A program made the position numbers and the translations under genes. Of a stretch of DNA of 64,000 nt, positions 32,076 through 44,044 are shown one piece after another. Below the pieces are notes generated by a model. That model worked only from the letters and a program-made list of their open reading frames with translations, was not told the DNA's origin and searched no databases. Position 1 is the stretch's first letter. Each line of letters starts with the position of its first letter. Origin of the DNA: Canna indica (Eukaryota > Streptophyta > Magnoliopsida > Zingiberales > Cannaceae); the NCBI GenBank assembly GCA_034359265.1, contig CP136893.1, positions 44,031,501 through 44,095,500 on the forward strand, read 5' to 3'.

Positions 32076-33300
32076 ATGGAGCCTCACAATGTTGTGTTGA
32101 GCGGCAGCGGTAGTAATTCCACCGAACGCCAGGGCCAAGGCCGGGGACGAGGCCGAGGTCAGGGCCGGGGGCGGGGAAGGGAACAGTCAGAGGAGGGGGT
32201 CAAGGACCCCATAGTCTCTCACCTACCGGTGCCCGTGGTACCCGCAGGGAGCAAGAGTTGAGGCAGCAGCAATAGCAACCACAACAGGTGCCCGTGGTAC
32301 CCGTAGTGCCAAAAGTGACTGAGCCAGTAGTGCCGGTGGTCAGAGTTCCAGGGGCGCCCACCTACGCAGACTTCGTTAAGCTGAGGTCGCCGGTGTTCAC
32401 CGGGACTGATAGGCAGGTAGATGTCACTGATTTTCTGGGTGACTGCTACAAGCTGTGTATGGAGCTTGTGTTCTCATCCGAGTCAGTGGTTCGCATGGTA
32501 AGCTTACAGCTCAGGGGACTGGCAAAGAACTGGCTACACACGTGGAGGGACTGCAGGACAATAGATGCACCACCTCCTACGTGGGAGGAATTCAGGGTGG
32601 CCATAGTGGAGCAGTACTTACCACTGAGTGTCCGCGATAAGCGGGCAAGGGAGTTTGAGATGCTACGTCATATGGGTGATATGATCGTGTTAGTCTACGA
32701 GATGGAGTTCACCAGACTCTCTAAGTACCATGCCACCCTAGTGGCTACTGAGACCGTCAGGGTCAAGAGGATCATCGGGGGGTTGAGACCCCAGATCAGC
32801 AGGCTCATCCATTATACCGAGGACACCATATTTAATCGGGTAGTGGGTGAGGCACTCAGGAAGGAAGCATTGGTGCCGTTCGAGAAAATTGACAAACCCG
32901 CAAAGAAGAAGTTCCGACCTAAGGGGGCAGAGGGTCGGCCTTGGCACTCTAATGGGACTGTTGCCGCTGTAGACCACTAGCTGAGCCAGGGACATAGTAG
33001 TAGCTAGGGTCGGGGAGGCCCAGGGTTAGGGGCAGCGCGACAGGCAAAGTCCGGGGATGCCACTCAGAAGTCAGAAATGCCATAGTGTGGTCGCTGTAAT
33101 AAAAAGCACTAGGGGACTTGCTATGGCCGCACAGATGCATGCTTCAGATATGGGCAGGTTGGATATTTTAGGAAAGATTGTCCGGACAGAGGTGGCCAGA
33201 GAATTGAGTAGTCGAAAGGAAAAACACCAATGTCAGTTGGGTCAGTAGCCTAGAAGGGTCTGATGTAGAGCAGGGGGCCGTAGGCTAGCCACTCTGAGAG
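32076..33300 (+). pseudogene. element D gag
   Basis: Start ATG at 32076 in the order LTR, PBS, short leader. The N terminus is Gly/Arg-rich (GRGRGQGRGRGRE), followed by a frameshift near 32262. The capsid region at 32360-32980 (YADFVKLRSPVFTG, NWLHTWRDCR, FRVAIVEQYLP, REFEMLRHMGDM, LIHYTEDT) is typical of Tekay Gag. After a TAG at 32978 there are two zinc-knuckle remnants: CGRCNKKH then a stop, and CFRYGQVGYFRKDC, where Cys and His are both Tyr. The RNA-binding domain is therefore broken. Confidence 0.88.
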
Positions 33301-33322
33301 ACCGTCTGCTCGAGTTTACGCC

Positions 33323-33640
33323 ATGAACCGCGATGGAGCAGAGGCATCTAAGGCAGTGGTGACAGGTACAATTTTAGTCAGTTCATCCGTAGCTTATGTA
33401 TTATTTGATTCAGGTGTCACGCACTCGTTTGTATCTGCTAAGTTTGCTGCTAAGCTACCTGTAGTACCTTCTTTGCTTGATGTGTCGTATGTCGTGTCAT
33501 ATGCGGTCACACATTAAGGGCAGAGTTGACACTTCACGATTGCTTGAATTAGATGTCATACTCGGCATGGATTGGCTGACGGATCACTTTGCATCAGTGG
33601 ATTGTAGGGCTAAGATTGTTATTTTCAGTAAGCCCGGATT
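33323..33640 (+). pseudogene. element D protease
   Basis: Aspartic protease region with the active-site triad as FDSGVTHSFVS (family consensus Ala is Val here) and the later hydrophobic LGMDWL-type element in another frame near 33560. Stops at 33515 and beyond. It would cleave the Gag-Pol polyprotein in the particle. Confidence 0.75.
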
Positions 33641-33680
33641 GTTGTAGTTCATCTTCCAAGGAGATTGAAGGGGTGAGCCT

Positions 33681-34470
33681 ATGGGAGTCATTTCAGCCCT
33701 GAAGGCTCATAAGCTACTCATGGGTGGCTATCAGTCCTTCTTGGCCTTCGTATCAGTGGCCGAGGAGAATAGAAACCCGGCAGGGAACGTCGAAGAAGCA
33801 TCGGTGGTTTGCGAGTTCCCTAATGTCTTTACCAAAGAGCTACCCGGTCTGCCGAGGGAAATAGAATTTTGCATTGATTCGCAGCCCGGGGTGAAGTCGA
33901 TCTCCATCCCACCCTATAGGATGGTGCCAGCCGAACTCAGTGATTTAAAAATGCAGATGCAAGAGTTGCTGGACTTGGGCTTCATTCGGCCGAGCATATC
34001 ACTGTGGAGTGCTCCAGTGCTCTTCGTGAAGAAGAAGGATGGGTCCATGCGCATGTGTATTGACTATAGGTAGCTTAACAAGGTGACGATCAAGAATCGT
34101 TACCCACTGCTAAGGATAGATGACCTGTTTGACCAACTACAGGGGGCGCAATGGTTTCCAAAGATTGATTTGAGGTCTAGATACCATCAGTTGAGAATTC
34201 GGGACTGCGATGTGCCTAAGACTACCTTTAGGACTCGCTATGGCCACTTCGAGATCCTAGTGATGTCCTTTGTTCTAACCAATGCACCTGCGACTTTCAT
34301 GGATCTGATGAACTGGGTGTTCTTGGAGTACTTGGACAAGTTTGTCATCGTCTTCATTGACAATATCCTGGTCTACTCTAGGAGTAGGGAGGAGCACTCC
34401 GAGCATTTGAGGATGGTCCTGGAGACCCTCAGGGAGCACAGGGTTGCTGGGCCATGTTGTGTCCAATGAA
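33681..34470 (+). pseudogene. element D reverse transcriptase
   Basis: Ty3/gypsy RT order: [44 protein letters not shown], stop (TAG in place of the usual RELNK position, 34071), [21 protein letters not shown] (Gly of LRSGY is Arg), [17 protein letters not shown]. The catalytic box reads FIDNILVYS: the second Asp of the metal-binding pair is Asn, which should abolish polymerisation. A frameshift near 34440 follows. Confidence 0.88.
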
Positions 34471-35100
34471 GGGATAATGGTGGATCCCGCAAAGGCGGAG
34501 GTTGTGCAGAATTGGAGGAGGCCGACTAGCGTGATTGAGATCTGTAGTTTCTTGGGGTTGGCCAGGTATTATAGGAAATTTGTTGAAAATTTTTGCAGGA
34601 TTGTGGCTCCTTTGACTCGGTTGACCCAGAAAAAGGTTAAATTTATTTGGGATGACAAGTGTGAGAAGAGCTTCCTCAAGGAATGCTTGACGTCAGCACC
34701 AGTGTTGGTCATAACTTCAGGCTCGGAAGGATTCGTGGTCTACTGTGATGCCTCTTGGGTTGGCCTGGGCTGTGTTCTGATGTAGTTTGGCAGGATAATA
34801 GCCTATGCGTCCCACCAGTTAAAGGTTCATGAGAAGAACTACCCGACACATGACCTAGAACTGGCAGTAGTGGTTTTGTACTTTCGCTTTGGCGCCACTA
34901 CTTGTACGGGGAGGCATGTGATATTTACACTGATCACAAGAGCCTCTAGTACTTCCTTACTCATAAAGAGTTGAATCTAAGGTAGAGAAGGTGGTTTGAG
35001 CTTTTGAAGGACTATGATTGCACAATTATGTACCATCCCGGGAAGGCCAATGGGGTGGCAGATGCCTTGAGCAAAAAATCCATGGGCAGCTTAGCCCACT
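34444..35100 (+). pseudogene. element D RT connection and RNase H
   Basis: [64 protein letters not shown], then a stop (34784) and later pieces [19 protein letters not shown] and [15 protein letters not shown] in shifted frames. Degrades the RNA strand of the hybrid in active elements. Confidence 0.82.
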
Positions 35101-35928
35101 AGGTAGTCAGGAGGAGGTCGCTAGCTAGAGAATTAGCCTTGTGCTTAAACGGTGGGATAGTTCTCACAGTATCAGATCCTGGTACCCTGGTGGCACACCT
35201 GCGGGTACATTCCACCTTGGTGGACATGTTGCGTACCGCACAGGAGGAGGATGCCTTTTGTTCCCTGACTAAGGATCCGGTTAGAAGAGGGGACGTGGAT
35301 TACGGCTATAGAGTCACTCTGAGGGTGTCTTGAGGTTCCTAGACCAGATTGTGGAATACCATGGTATCCCTGTTACGATCACATCAGATCGGGGTACCCA
35401 GTTTATAGCCAAATTTTGGCAGTCCTTCCAGGGGGCCTTGGGTACTCAAGTGCGGTTCAACACCGCGTCCATCCGCAAACTGGAGGGCAGTAAGAAAGGA
35501 CGATCCAGACTTTAGAGGATATGCTAAGAGTGTGTGTCTTGGACCTAGCTGACGGTTGGGAGAAGCACCTACCGCTGACTGAGTTTGCTTACATCAGTAG
35601 CTATCAGAGTAGCATTGATATGGCCTCTTTCGAGGCCTTGTATGGGCGGAGATGCAGGTCACCAGTGGGCTCGCTTGAGGTAGGATAGACTCTCATGGTG
35701 AGTCCTGTCTTGGTTGAGAAGGTGAAATTGACAAAGAAAAGGTTGTTGGCGGTTCAGAGTCGCCAGAAAATGTATGCTGATAAGAAGGCCAGAGAGTTGG
35801 AGTTCGATGAAGGCGACTTGGTGTTCTTGAAGGTTTCCCCCATGAAAGGGGTAGTCCGATTTGGGGAAGAAGGGAAAGTTGAGCCCTAGGTTCATTGGGC
35901 CTTTTTCTATTCTCAAGCGGAGGGGCGC
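35101..35928 (+). pseudogene. element D integrase remnant
   Basis: The N-terminal spacer (LVAHLRVHSTLVDML) runs to about 35320, then the zinc-binding region is deleted. The catalytic core resumes at about 35334 (FLDQIVEYHGIPVTITSDRG, TQFIAKFW) and breaks again near 35500. The C-terminal part (ADKKARELEFDEGDLVFLKVSPMKG) runs to 35889 and GPFSILKR to 35928, where an LTR fragment cuts in. The chromodomain position is lost. Confidence 0.82.
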
Positions 35929-36910
35929 TGTAACTTAACAATGTATGTTATCAAATATCAAGAACAATAATGAGCAAACATTCAAAGCAATGCAAACACG
36001 ATGAAATATAGTGGTTCGGCCAACCGCCTATTCCACTACCTTGGCTCCTCACTAAGGATTTCTAACCAACTACTTTATAGAACTTGTGTTTTCCTTTAAA
36101 TACAACTGAGGACACAATTCTCACCTCTTTGAGAACTCCTCAAACCTATTCACCTAGGCAAAACAAAAATATACAAAGTCTAACCCTAAGTGTTTCTCTA
36201 GCACACCTAGCAAGCTATTACAGATAAAACAGGTTTGAAATAAATCTTAAAATACAATGAAAAAGAGCTAGGAATTTAAGAGAGAAACCAATGCTCTTTT
36301 CCCTAGCCTTCAAGCCTTCAACTTGCAAGTAGATGAGCTTGAGTGGTAGCAGAGTTCAGGAGCACCAGGCGCTTGAAGAAGAACGTTAAAAAGGAAGAGC
36401 AGAGTGTGCAACAATCGATCTCTTTAAAGGCTTGAATTACTTCTTAAAGATGCTCAATAATATTTTCCAAGAAGAATTTAAGAAGGTAGGTGAGGGGTAT
36501 TTATAACCCCTCAGCTGAATGACGACTCAACGGGTAGAAAAATAGCCATTACAGTCGTTTGGTCGCATGTCGGTCGATCGTCGGTTGATCGACCAATCGA
36601 CCGCTGGCTTTCTATCTATTTTTTGCACTGTTCGGTCGACCGACGGGTCGATCCAATGTATCGCAGTTTAGTCAATCCCAAATTCGGTCGACCGATGCAG
36701 TGAAGCCAGAAATGCGACCTGTGATTTTTTATCCGATCGATCGATCGATCGACCGATGTAGTGAAGGCTAGTCGTGCAATCTGTGATTTGTGATCCGGTT
36801 GACCGATCGGTCGACTGGTGAGCCTTCTATCTATTTTTCGCTTCAGTCGGTCGACCGATGTAGTGAAGTTGTTTAGCTTGTCGATGTAAATTTAAGAGGC
36901 GAGGCCTCTC
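35929..36910 (-). mobile_element. LTR fragment P (copia-like, minus) in element D
   Basis: TGTAACTTAAC start, then the block TATAGTGGTTCGGCCAAC...CCACTACCTTGGCTCC like the copia B LTR (40918 on). TATA (complement of TATTTATA) at 36500-36507 within GAGGGGT/ACCCCTC. It ends without CCAACA and fuses to element D 3' LTR, so a deletion accompanied it. Confidence 0.75.
36540..36870. repeat. GTCGAC/CGATCG palindrome cluster, fragment P
   Basis: CGGTCGACCGACGGGTCGA, CGATCGATCGATCGACCGA and others, ending about 35 bp from the TATA box. Confidence 0.85.
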
Positions 36911-37072
36911 TAGTTGACGGGCATTAGTGCTCGGTTAATGGAACCCCGAGGGAGGGGTCGGATATGGGTGATGCCCGTAAGGCTAAATGGAAATATTTAG
37001 AGAAACCCTGATTGTGTATTGTGATTGAGAAGGTCAATTGAGGATTATTATTAGCCGAATGGCTACTACTCA

Positions 37073-39106
37073 TGTAAGACCCAAAATTTTCCTAGTATAA
37101 AAATCTATTTGGTGCAGCGCACCGGACCAAGGGTTAGTCGGGTCGAGCCTCAAAAATCGCCTCGAGTAGAAGGTAAAAGTCGACCTATGCAGTTTATTTG
37201 GTTAAATGGACATTTCCTTTTATGAATTAGATGTCTTAGTAAAGTCGAGTTCCACTCGTGTATGCGGATCGCATCGGAGCCCGAATCGGACTTGGATTGA
37301 GTCGAGGAAGGTCTAAGTCATGATGAAGGGCTTAGAGGTCTTTTGTAGATGAGGGAATAAAACCCCTCATCTATAGCTGTGTGGCTCATCTTGGAGCCGC
37401 ACGCAGCCCGAGCAAGAGAGGGAGGAGGGGAGATCTTGGGTCGGCGCAGGAAATCGTGTCACCGTCGGAAGAATCGAGATCACCAACGTCCATCTTTTCT
37501 TCTTCCTTAATCAAGGTGAGTGGTTGTTTTCCGTTGATTGGGGGAGGCGGGTAGCTGAACCCCTAGGACTGCTAGGTGACAATTTTCTCGCTAGTTTTCG
37601 TCGATTCATGGTACCTTGACCTTCTTACCACTATTTTAATTGTTATTACGTCGGATCTCTACAAATTTTTTTCTAGATTCTTGATGTTCTAGGGGCTGCC
37701 GAGTCAAGGGAAAAGGGGTAAGGTCATACCGAAATTTTCCCCAATTCCCTTAACGGATGTAAACCCCCTTTGAATGATCTTAAATCCATATCGAGTGGAT
37801 TTACAAATTACTTACTGAAAGTGATGATTGAAACTCCTCGTCTAAAGCCTAGTAGGCTCGGCCAAGCAAAGGGAAAACTCCATGTTCATGGTTTGGCCGA
37901 GCAAGGGGTGTGCGGCTTGATCAATGTCTTGATTAGGATAGATTGGAAACAAGATATTAGGGTTTGGGGTTAGTCCTTCCCCCTTGTTCCTATCCTTGAA
38001 GGCTCGGCTGAGCAAGGCATGCCTTGCTCAAGTCTCGACCGAGCAAGGATGGGGGAAATGGTGACCTCTAGAAACTAAACTTCATGTTTAGGATTACTCA
38101 AAACAATAGGAGATGAAGGTTGCCTAGATTGGCAAGTAGAATTAAGAAGAGAATCAGGAAAGACATCAATTAAGGAAAACTACCATCCTAGTGCATGTAT
38201 GTACACATACACTTAGCGACATTAGAAGGTAGCAATTACTTCCAAGACTTTTTCCTTATCAATTACTAATATTAGTAATGAATTGCCATGATAGAATTAA
38301 TGTTACCTTGCTAGAATTTTATGATTAAATGTAGAATTTAATTATTTATTTGTTGCAATCATGTGGTTACTCATGGTAATAGTGCTAGGTTAACTTCCTT
38401 ATAACCTAAGGGTTGTGACACATATATACTTGAACATTCTACACTTATGACATGTAGCTCACACTAGCAAAAGTAGAAATTGACGCTAGATGACTAGTAG
38501 AAAACTCTAAAGTACGTGTTACTTATGGAAACTCGAATGTAGACGAGCTAGGTTACACACACAAGGAACCACCAGTGTGTAGTGGTGTGCGGATGGTGAG
38601 GCCCGAAATAAAGGGCTGAACACGGGTGGATGCTCGGGATTTTATATAAGGAAACTCTAGACACTTTGCTTGGGTGATGTGATTGTGATGGTCTGCCGAG
38701 AAGCATGGATAGTCAAAATGACTAATGCTTGACTCGGCTAGTGATTTGGGCCTTGAGGATGCACCAGCGGGCCCGCTAGGTGTCAGACCCCAGTTGGGTG
38801 GGACTAGCTATCCCTAACCCGGTAGGTGTCCGGAGACTAGCAGACCATCCTAGTCGACGGCCCGGAGATTGCCCTAATTCACTTGTGTGTTATGGGGCCG
38901 AACGGCCAGTATGTTACTATCTTTGTGTGGTAGTGCTGGTTATAGCTGAACCACTAGATCATGAGCAGCCCTAAGGGCCGGGTGCCATGTGGCTTAGTTG
39001 GGCTGTTATAGTCGGTTGAATGTATGTATGGTCTATACAGAACGACCCTTGAGGTCGGTTGTCATATCAGAAGTAATTCATACCCCTAACTTTATATTAT
39101 GCTGCC

Positions 39107-39144
<38 letters not shown>

Positions 39145-39587
39145 TTATTGGGGATTTACGTGGAGGTTCGAAAGAACCGCTTACTGAGTCCCATGTGGAC
39201 TCACGGTTTATTTTTCTTGTTTTATAGAGCCCGATCAGTGAGATGAGGCTTGGAGTCATGGTGTAGCTGGAGGGTAGGCAGTGGCATCGATCTCGTAGCA
39301 GCGTCCAGTAGTCATAGTCTAGATGTCTAGGACTGTTGTTTTCATACACTAAGAGTTGTTTGTTTTAAAAGCATGTATTCGACTTTGATCTCGAGTTGTT
39401 TCATATTGTGCTGATGTTAGCAACTTTTCTTTTTATAAAAATTGTGGACTTTCTTGAAATTCAAATAAAGCTGCATCGTTGTTTCTATTTATGTGTTTCC
39501 GATTTCTTGTTAGTCAGTGTATGTAGTAGGCTTTAGGGTAGGACATAGACCCTGGCCGGTCACACGACCCTGAGTTGGGGTGTGATA
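37073..39587 (+). mobile_element. solo Tekay LTR 2
   Basis: TGTAAGACCC...GGTGTGATA (last C to T), 2515 bp, TSD ACTCA at 37068-37072 and 39588-39592. Leader module: TATA inverted repeat 37348-37371, hairpin 37379-37402, donor AAG/GTGAGTGG (37516), acceptor TTTATAG/AG (ends 39237), AATAAA 39464-39469. Confidence 0.93.
39114..39143 (+). repeat. (GT)n microsatellite
   Basis: Perfect GT dinucleotide run in solo LTR 2. Confidence 0.95.
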
Positions 39588-40244
39588 ACTCAACTCAGCG
39601 GTGATTAGGGTCTTGAGATTGCACCAGCGGACCCGCTAGGTGTTAGACCCAAGTGACGGAGGGTCTTGAGATTTCGTTAGTGGGCTACACTGACGGTAGA
39701 CCCGAGTTGGGTGGGACTAGCTATCCCTAACCCGGAGGGTTCTTGAGACTGGTTGACCATCCTAGTCGACGAACCTAGTGATTTGATTGTTTTAAATAAT
39801 ATATGCATCATTGGTATGATTGTGGAGGCCGATCTGGCCTGGTTTTGTAGAGAGGGGAAGTCCGGCCTAGCCAATCTGGCCAGTGAGGTACGACTTGGTG
39901 GCATGGTGCTGCTGGAGGACAGGCGTTGATGCAGATCTCGTAGCAAGCAATTGAGTAGTCATAGTCGTGTCAATTAGGGTTGTTGGACATGCACTAAGTA
40001 GTTTTGTTTTCGAAAAACTTGTAACTGTTTTAGACTTTGAAACTCAAGTTATTTCTTTCAAAATTGAAACCTGTTACAGCTATTTTGACTTTAAACAAAG
40101 ATTTGCGTCGTTGTTCTTTTAATCATGTTGCTGTGATGTACAATGTTTTCTTGTGTATCATTGTCTAGTACATGTGGTAGGCTTCGGGGTACCGACACAT
40201 ACCCTGGCCGGTCACGCGACCCTGAGTTGGGGTGTGACATTGTG

Positions 40245-40717
40245 ACCTTTCCATTTTCAACCAATGGGAAGAGTTGGAGATCTATTTTTTAAAATTTCAC
40301 ATCTTGAGATCTCTTAGATTCATTTTGTTATCTCTTTGACTTCTTTAAATGAGTCTCCACTACTTAGCAAAGTAGGCTTTTGAAAATGTTACTTGAAATT
40401 TCCTCTTTGCTATCTAGTCTAGTTATCTTGCTTGTTATAAGTTCATTATGATGCTAATGACGCTTGCTTGCAAGATAAACTTAATTCTAATGGAAGACTA
40501 AAGAAAATTAAAAAAATGAAAATTCTCAAGAAATAAGGTGAGTTTCACTTTAGCAAAATTCTTGCGTAACACCTCAATATTCTTGATGAAATGATTTCTC
40601 TATGCTCATAATCAGTTATGCTTTATAAATGATTGAAGTCTCATGAGTAGATAAAATTTTGACACTTAGACAATTTTATGTCAACTTGATTGAATGAAAT
40701 ATGCACTAGGTTGAAAC
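40245..40717 (+). mobile_element. GAG-1 non-coding body, second part
   Basis: Matches 26626 onward of GAG-3 (TTTTCAACCAATGGGAAGAG, CTTGAGATCTC). Ends at 40717 where the copia B LTR starts. Confidence 0.8.
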
Positions 40718-42023
40718 TGTAAACCAAATAAACATACAAGAGGGGGGTGATTAGTGTGTAGCCTAAATACGCACTAAGTTCAATTTTGATTTTTTTTTTT
40801 CAAGTTGACCTTAGTATGGATTTTTGCTATTTTGAGTTATATGCTTTCAAGATCCAAATATAAATGAGTAATGATTAATACCAAGCAAAATTAAATAGAT
40901 AAGCAATGGTAACATGTGAAATTTAGAGTGGTTCGGCCACACTGCCTACACCACCACCTTGGCTCCATACCAAGGATTTCTAACCTTAAATCTTTACAAC
41001 TTGAATGTTTCCTAAAGAATACAAAGAGGACTTATCCCTCAAACTTAGAGGATGCCTCAACTACTATTCCAAAGGAAAATACTCAAAAATAAAGAAACCT
41101 AGGTGTAACACTACACCACACTTAACAACTTGAAATGAGAAGCAAATAAGAAAGAAAATACAAGTGAAGGAGCTATAAATAAAACAAACTCAAATGAGCT
41201 CCTCCAAGTTGTCTCCTAATACTCCAAGGCCTCAAGATGATGTAGAAATTCGGATTGAAGACTTAAAATGGAGTTTTGAAGACTTTGAGAATGAGAAGTT
41301 GAGGTTTGCACTTTGAATAACTCTTTAAGGCTCAATAAAATGATTTGGAAGCTCAATGGAATTGTTGGGAGCCTTAGGAAGAGAGTTTTGGGTGTATTTA
41401 TAGAGTTGTTATTAGATTATGGAAGCAAAGAGCTGTTCTAACCTTATCTAATTTGAAAAAGAGCCATTTAGGAGCATTCTAGGAATTATGTATAGTTATT
41501 TTAAAAAACTGGCTGGGGGCATTCTGGGAGTTCTAGGTAGTTTGGAGGTTTCTAGCCTTTTAAGCCTTATTTTTTAGGTTAACGGTTTCCAAAAATTCTT
41601 TAAAAATATCTATAATTTTTTTTAACTAAGGAACAATTATTGGGACTTTTGATGGCAAGAAAATATCTAAATTATGTAGCCCTACAAGGAGCCCCCTTCC
41701 TAGGACTTCTCAAGACCATTTTCTGATTTTTCTAGTTTTTAAGTTTTTGGGGTTCGGGTTTTAGTTTTTTGGTTATGAACTCAAAGAGAACATTAAACTA
41801 ATGCTTAGGAGCATACGCAATAAAAGAAACTAAGTCCTAAACTAATTTAGACATGCTCGACTCCAAAGCCTCCGATTCTTGATTTTTCGTGATTTTTCCA
41901 ACGAGCTTCAGATGTGTATTGTATGTCCAGCCTGAAATAACCAAACCTTGATGAAACTATTACAACCATGCTTGTTATCATCAAAACTAAGAGTGTTGTC
42001 AAGGTTGAACCATTGGGCCAACA
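40718..42023 (-). mobile_element. element B 3' LTR
   Basis: TGTAAACC...GGGCCAACA, 1306 bp. TATA-like GTATTTATAG at about 41393. No GTCGAC palindrome cluster, unlike the gag-only LTRs. Confidence 0.88.
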
Positions 42024-42433
42024 TTCTCCTCCTTTTTGATGATGGCAAACATTTCATTAAAAACACTACACCAAAGGTTCATTTTAATCATCCAATTTTT
42101 GATTTTAATGAACTTGGTATTGAAAGCTAGCTTAAGCTCCCCCTATCTATATGCATCATTAACACCAAGTGTGACCAAGTCTTCTCTCCCCCTTTTGACA
42201 TCAATCAAAAAGGCAAGAATGCAAGGTTTTATTAATGATATGATCATGAAAACCAAAATCTCACTTTAACCAAGTAACATCAAACACTATAGTCCTTCCT
42301 ACTGATGGATGACTATAGTAGGCAAACACCAATAAGTTGCAAAACCCCATTACAAGGCATATACACAAGTGTGAGGATACCATGAAAATCAAATTTTCAA
42401 GAAAGCTCAATATTACATGTAATTTTCCAAAAT
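42024..42433 (-). promoter_or_regulatory. element B polypurine tract and 3' untranslated region
   Basis: PPT (minus: AAAAAGGAGGAGAA) at 42024-42037 next to the LTR. The rest, to the end of RNase H, holds no frame I support. Confidence 0.8.
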
Positions 42434-43086
42434 TCAAATATCCGGAAGAGTACAAATTTCTAATTGCATTCTTAAGTTTATAAAGCTTTCTTCATTTAAA
42501 GGTTTAGTAAATATATCTGCCAGTTGCTTATCGGTAGGCACAGAATTAACAAAGATGTTTTTCTTAGCTACATTATCTCTAAGAAAATGGTGCCTTAAGT
42601 CTATATGTTTTGTCCTAGGGTGCAAGATGGGATTTTTTTGTCAAATTTAGGGCACTAGTGTTATCACAATAAATGGGTATACATAAATAGTTCAATCCAA
42701 AATCATGTAGGATTTGTTTCATCCAAATGACTTGTGCATAACAACTAGCCGCCGCGATATACTCCACTTCGGTAGTTGAAAGTGCAACTGAGTTTTGCTT
42801 CTTGGAAAAACAAGAAACCAAACTCATCCGTAGGAATTGACAACACCCACTAGTGCTTTTTCTATCAACAACCGGCAAAATCCGCATCGGAAAAACCAAT
42901 CAATTCAAAGGATGCACTACTAGGGTAACAAAGGCCTAAGTCAAAAGTGCCCTTTAAATATCTCAATATGTGTTTGAGTGCACTCAAATGAGACATCTTA
43001 GGACAAGATTGAAACCTAGCATATTGACATACACTAAACATTATATCGGGTCTACTTGCGGTTAAATAAAGTAAGCTACCAATCAT
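42434..43086 (-). pseudogene. element B RNase H
   Basis: Copia RNase H: GSLLYLTASRPDIMFSVC, LRYLKGTFDLGL, GFSDADFAGC, then after a shift DRKSTSGCCQFL, SKKQNSVALSTTEVEYIAAA, YCDNTSALNL, and after another shift RTKHIDLRHHFLRD, DIFTKPL. Frameshifts near 42870 and 42620. The first catalytic Asp (SDAD) and the Glu of EVEYIAA are kept. Confidence 0.88.
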
Positions 43087-43095
43087 ACCTCGGTA

Positions 43096-44020
43096 TCATT
43101 TTTCATCTACTTTGATACCTTCCTCATCCTTATCAAGCTTGGTGGATGGACTCATGGGGGTTGATGCAATCTTTGCTCCATCCATCCCAAATATTTTGAT
43201 TAGCTCCTTTGTGTACTTAGCTTGATTGATGAAGATCCCCTTCTTGGTTTGCTTGATTTGAAGTCTAAGCATGAAAGAAAGCTCTCCCATCATGCTCATC
43301 TCAAATTCATCTTGCATACACTTAGCAAACCACTCACAAAGGGTTTCATTAGTAGCACCAAAAATTATGTCATCAACATATATTTGAACTAATAAAGTGT
43401 CATTATCATCATGTTTAATGAAGAGTGAATCATCTGGTTTTCCAACATTAAAACATTGTTCAATTAAAAAATTTGAAAGTCTTTCATACCAAGCCCTAGG
43501 GTCTTGTTTTAAACCATATAATGTTTTTTTCAATTTGTAAACATGATTTGGAAAATCAAAGTTTTCAAAACCGGGGGTTGTTCAACATAAACCTCTTCCA
43601 TAATAAAACCATTTAAAAAGGCGCGCTTTTAACATCCATTTGAAATAGTTTGAAACCTTTAAAACTTGTAAAAGCTAAAAGCATGCAAATAGCCTCTAAT
43701 CTAGCTACGGGAGCATATGTTTCATTGTAATCAATACCCTCTTGGTTGAAACCTTGGGCCACTAACCTAGCTTTGTATCTAACAACTAAGTCATTTTCAT
43801 CTAACTTATTCCTAAAGACTCACTTAGTTCCAATTACCATTTGTTCACTAGGCCCAGGTACTAAATCCCAAATATTATTCCTAACAAATTGATTTAGTTC
43901 ATCTTGAATGGCCATAACCCAAAATTCATCATCTATAGCTTCCTTAATATTTTTAGGCTCTACTTGAGAAATAAAAGTAACATGTTGACAAATGTTTTTG
44001 AGTTTAAAACATGTTACCAC
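43096..44020 (-). pseudogene. element B reverse transcriptase
   Basis: Start of the RVT_2 domain at 43820-44020 (EPKNIKEAIDDEFWVMAIQDEL, NNIWDLVP), a broken middle (43534-43819), then KKTLYGLKQDPRAWYERL, LLVQIYVDDIIFGATNETLC, GELSFMLRLQIKQ, GIFINQAKYTKEL. The catalytic YVDD is intact; APRAWY has become DPRAWY and a stop or shift precedes 43533. Several shifts exclude function. Confidence 0.9.
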
Positions 44021-44044
44021 TCCTGTTGAGGGTTCTCTAGTGAC

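Larger units (their letters stand above)
20195..40239 (+). mobile_element. element D: Tekay-type gypsy element with nested insertions
   Basis: 5' LTR 20195-20705 + 23292-23639 + 30376-31865, PBS 31870-31881, gag-pol 32076 to about 35928, 3' LTR about 36911-37072 + 39593-40239. The TSD TTGTG (20190-20194 and 40240-40244) closes it, and the flanks rejoin GAG-1 exactly. Order gag-protease-RT-RNaseH-integrase is Ty3/gypsy; the gag N terminus and RT motifs suggest the Tekay/Del chromovirus lineage. The integrase C terminus, any chromodomain, the PPT and the start of the 3' LTR are deleted at the junction with the LTR fragment at 35929. Confidence 0.88.
36911..40239 (+). mobile_element. element D 3' LTR (split and deleted)
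   Basis: Two pieces, 36911-37072 and 39593-40239, match 30811 onward in the 5' LTR. The second lacks the stretch holding the splice-acceptor-like site (equivalent of about 31245-31500) and ends GGTGTGACA at 40239. Confidence 0.85.
5958..40717 (+). mobile_element. GAG-1: nested gag-only LTR element
   Basis: Composite of segments that rejoin when later insertions are removed: 5' LTR tail 5958-6341, PBS, gag start 6409-6433, 8511-8704, 18656-19885, then non-coding body to 20194 and 40245-40717. The joins are exact at single copies of the TSDs ATTTG, a 9-mer and TTGTG. The same order exists without interruption in GAG-3 (gag, hairpin, conserved block). No pol is seen. The 3' end is lost where copia B inserts at 40718. 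This is the oldest layer of the central nest. Confidence 0.8.
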
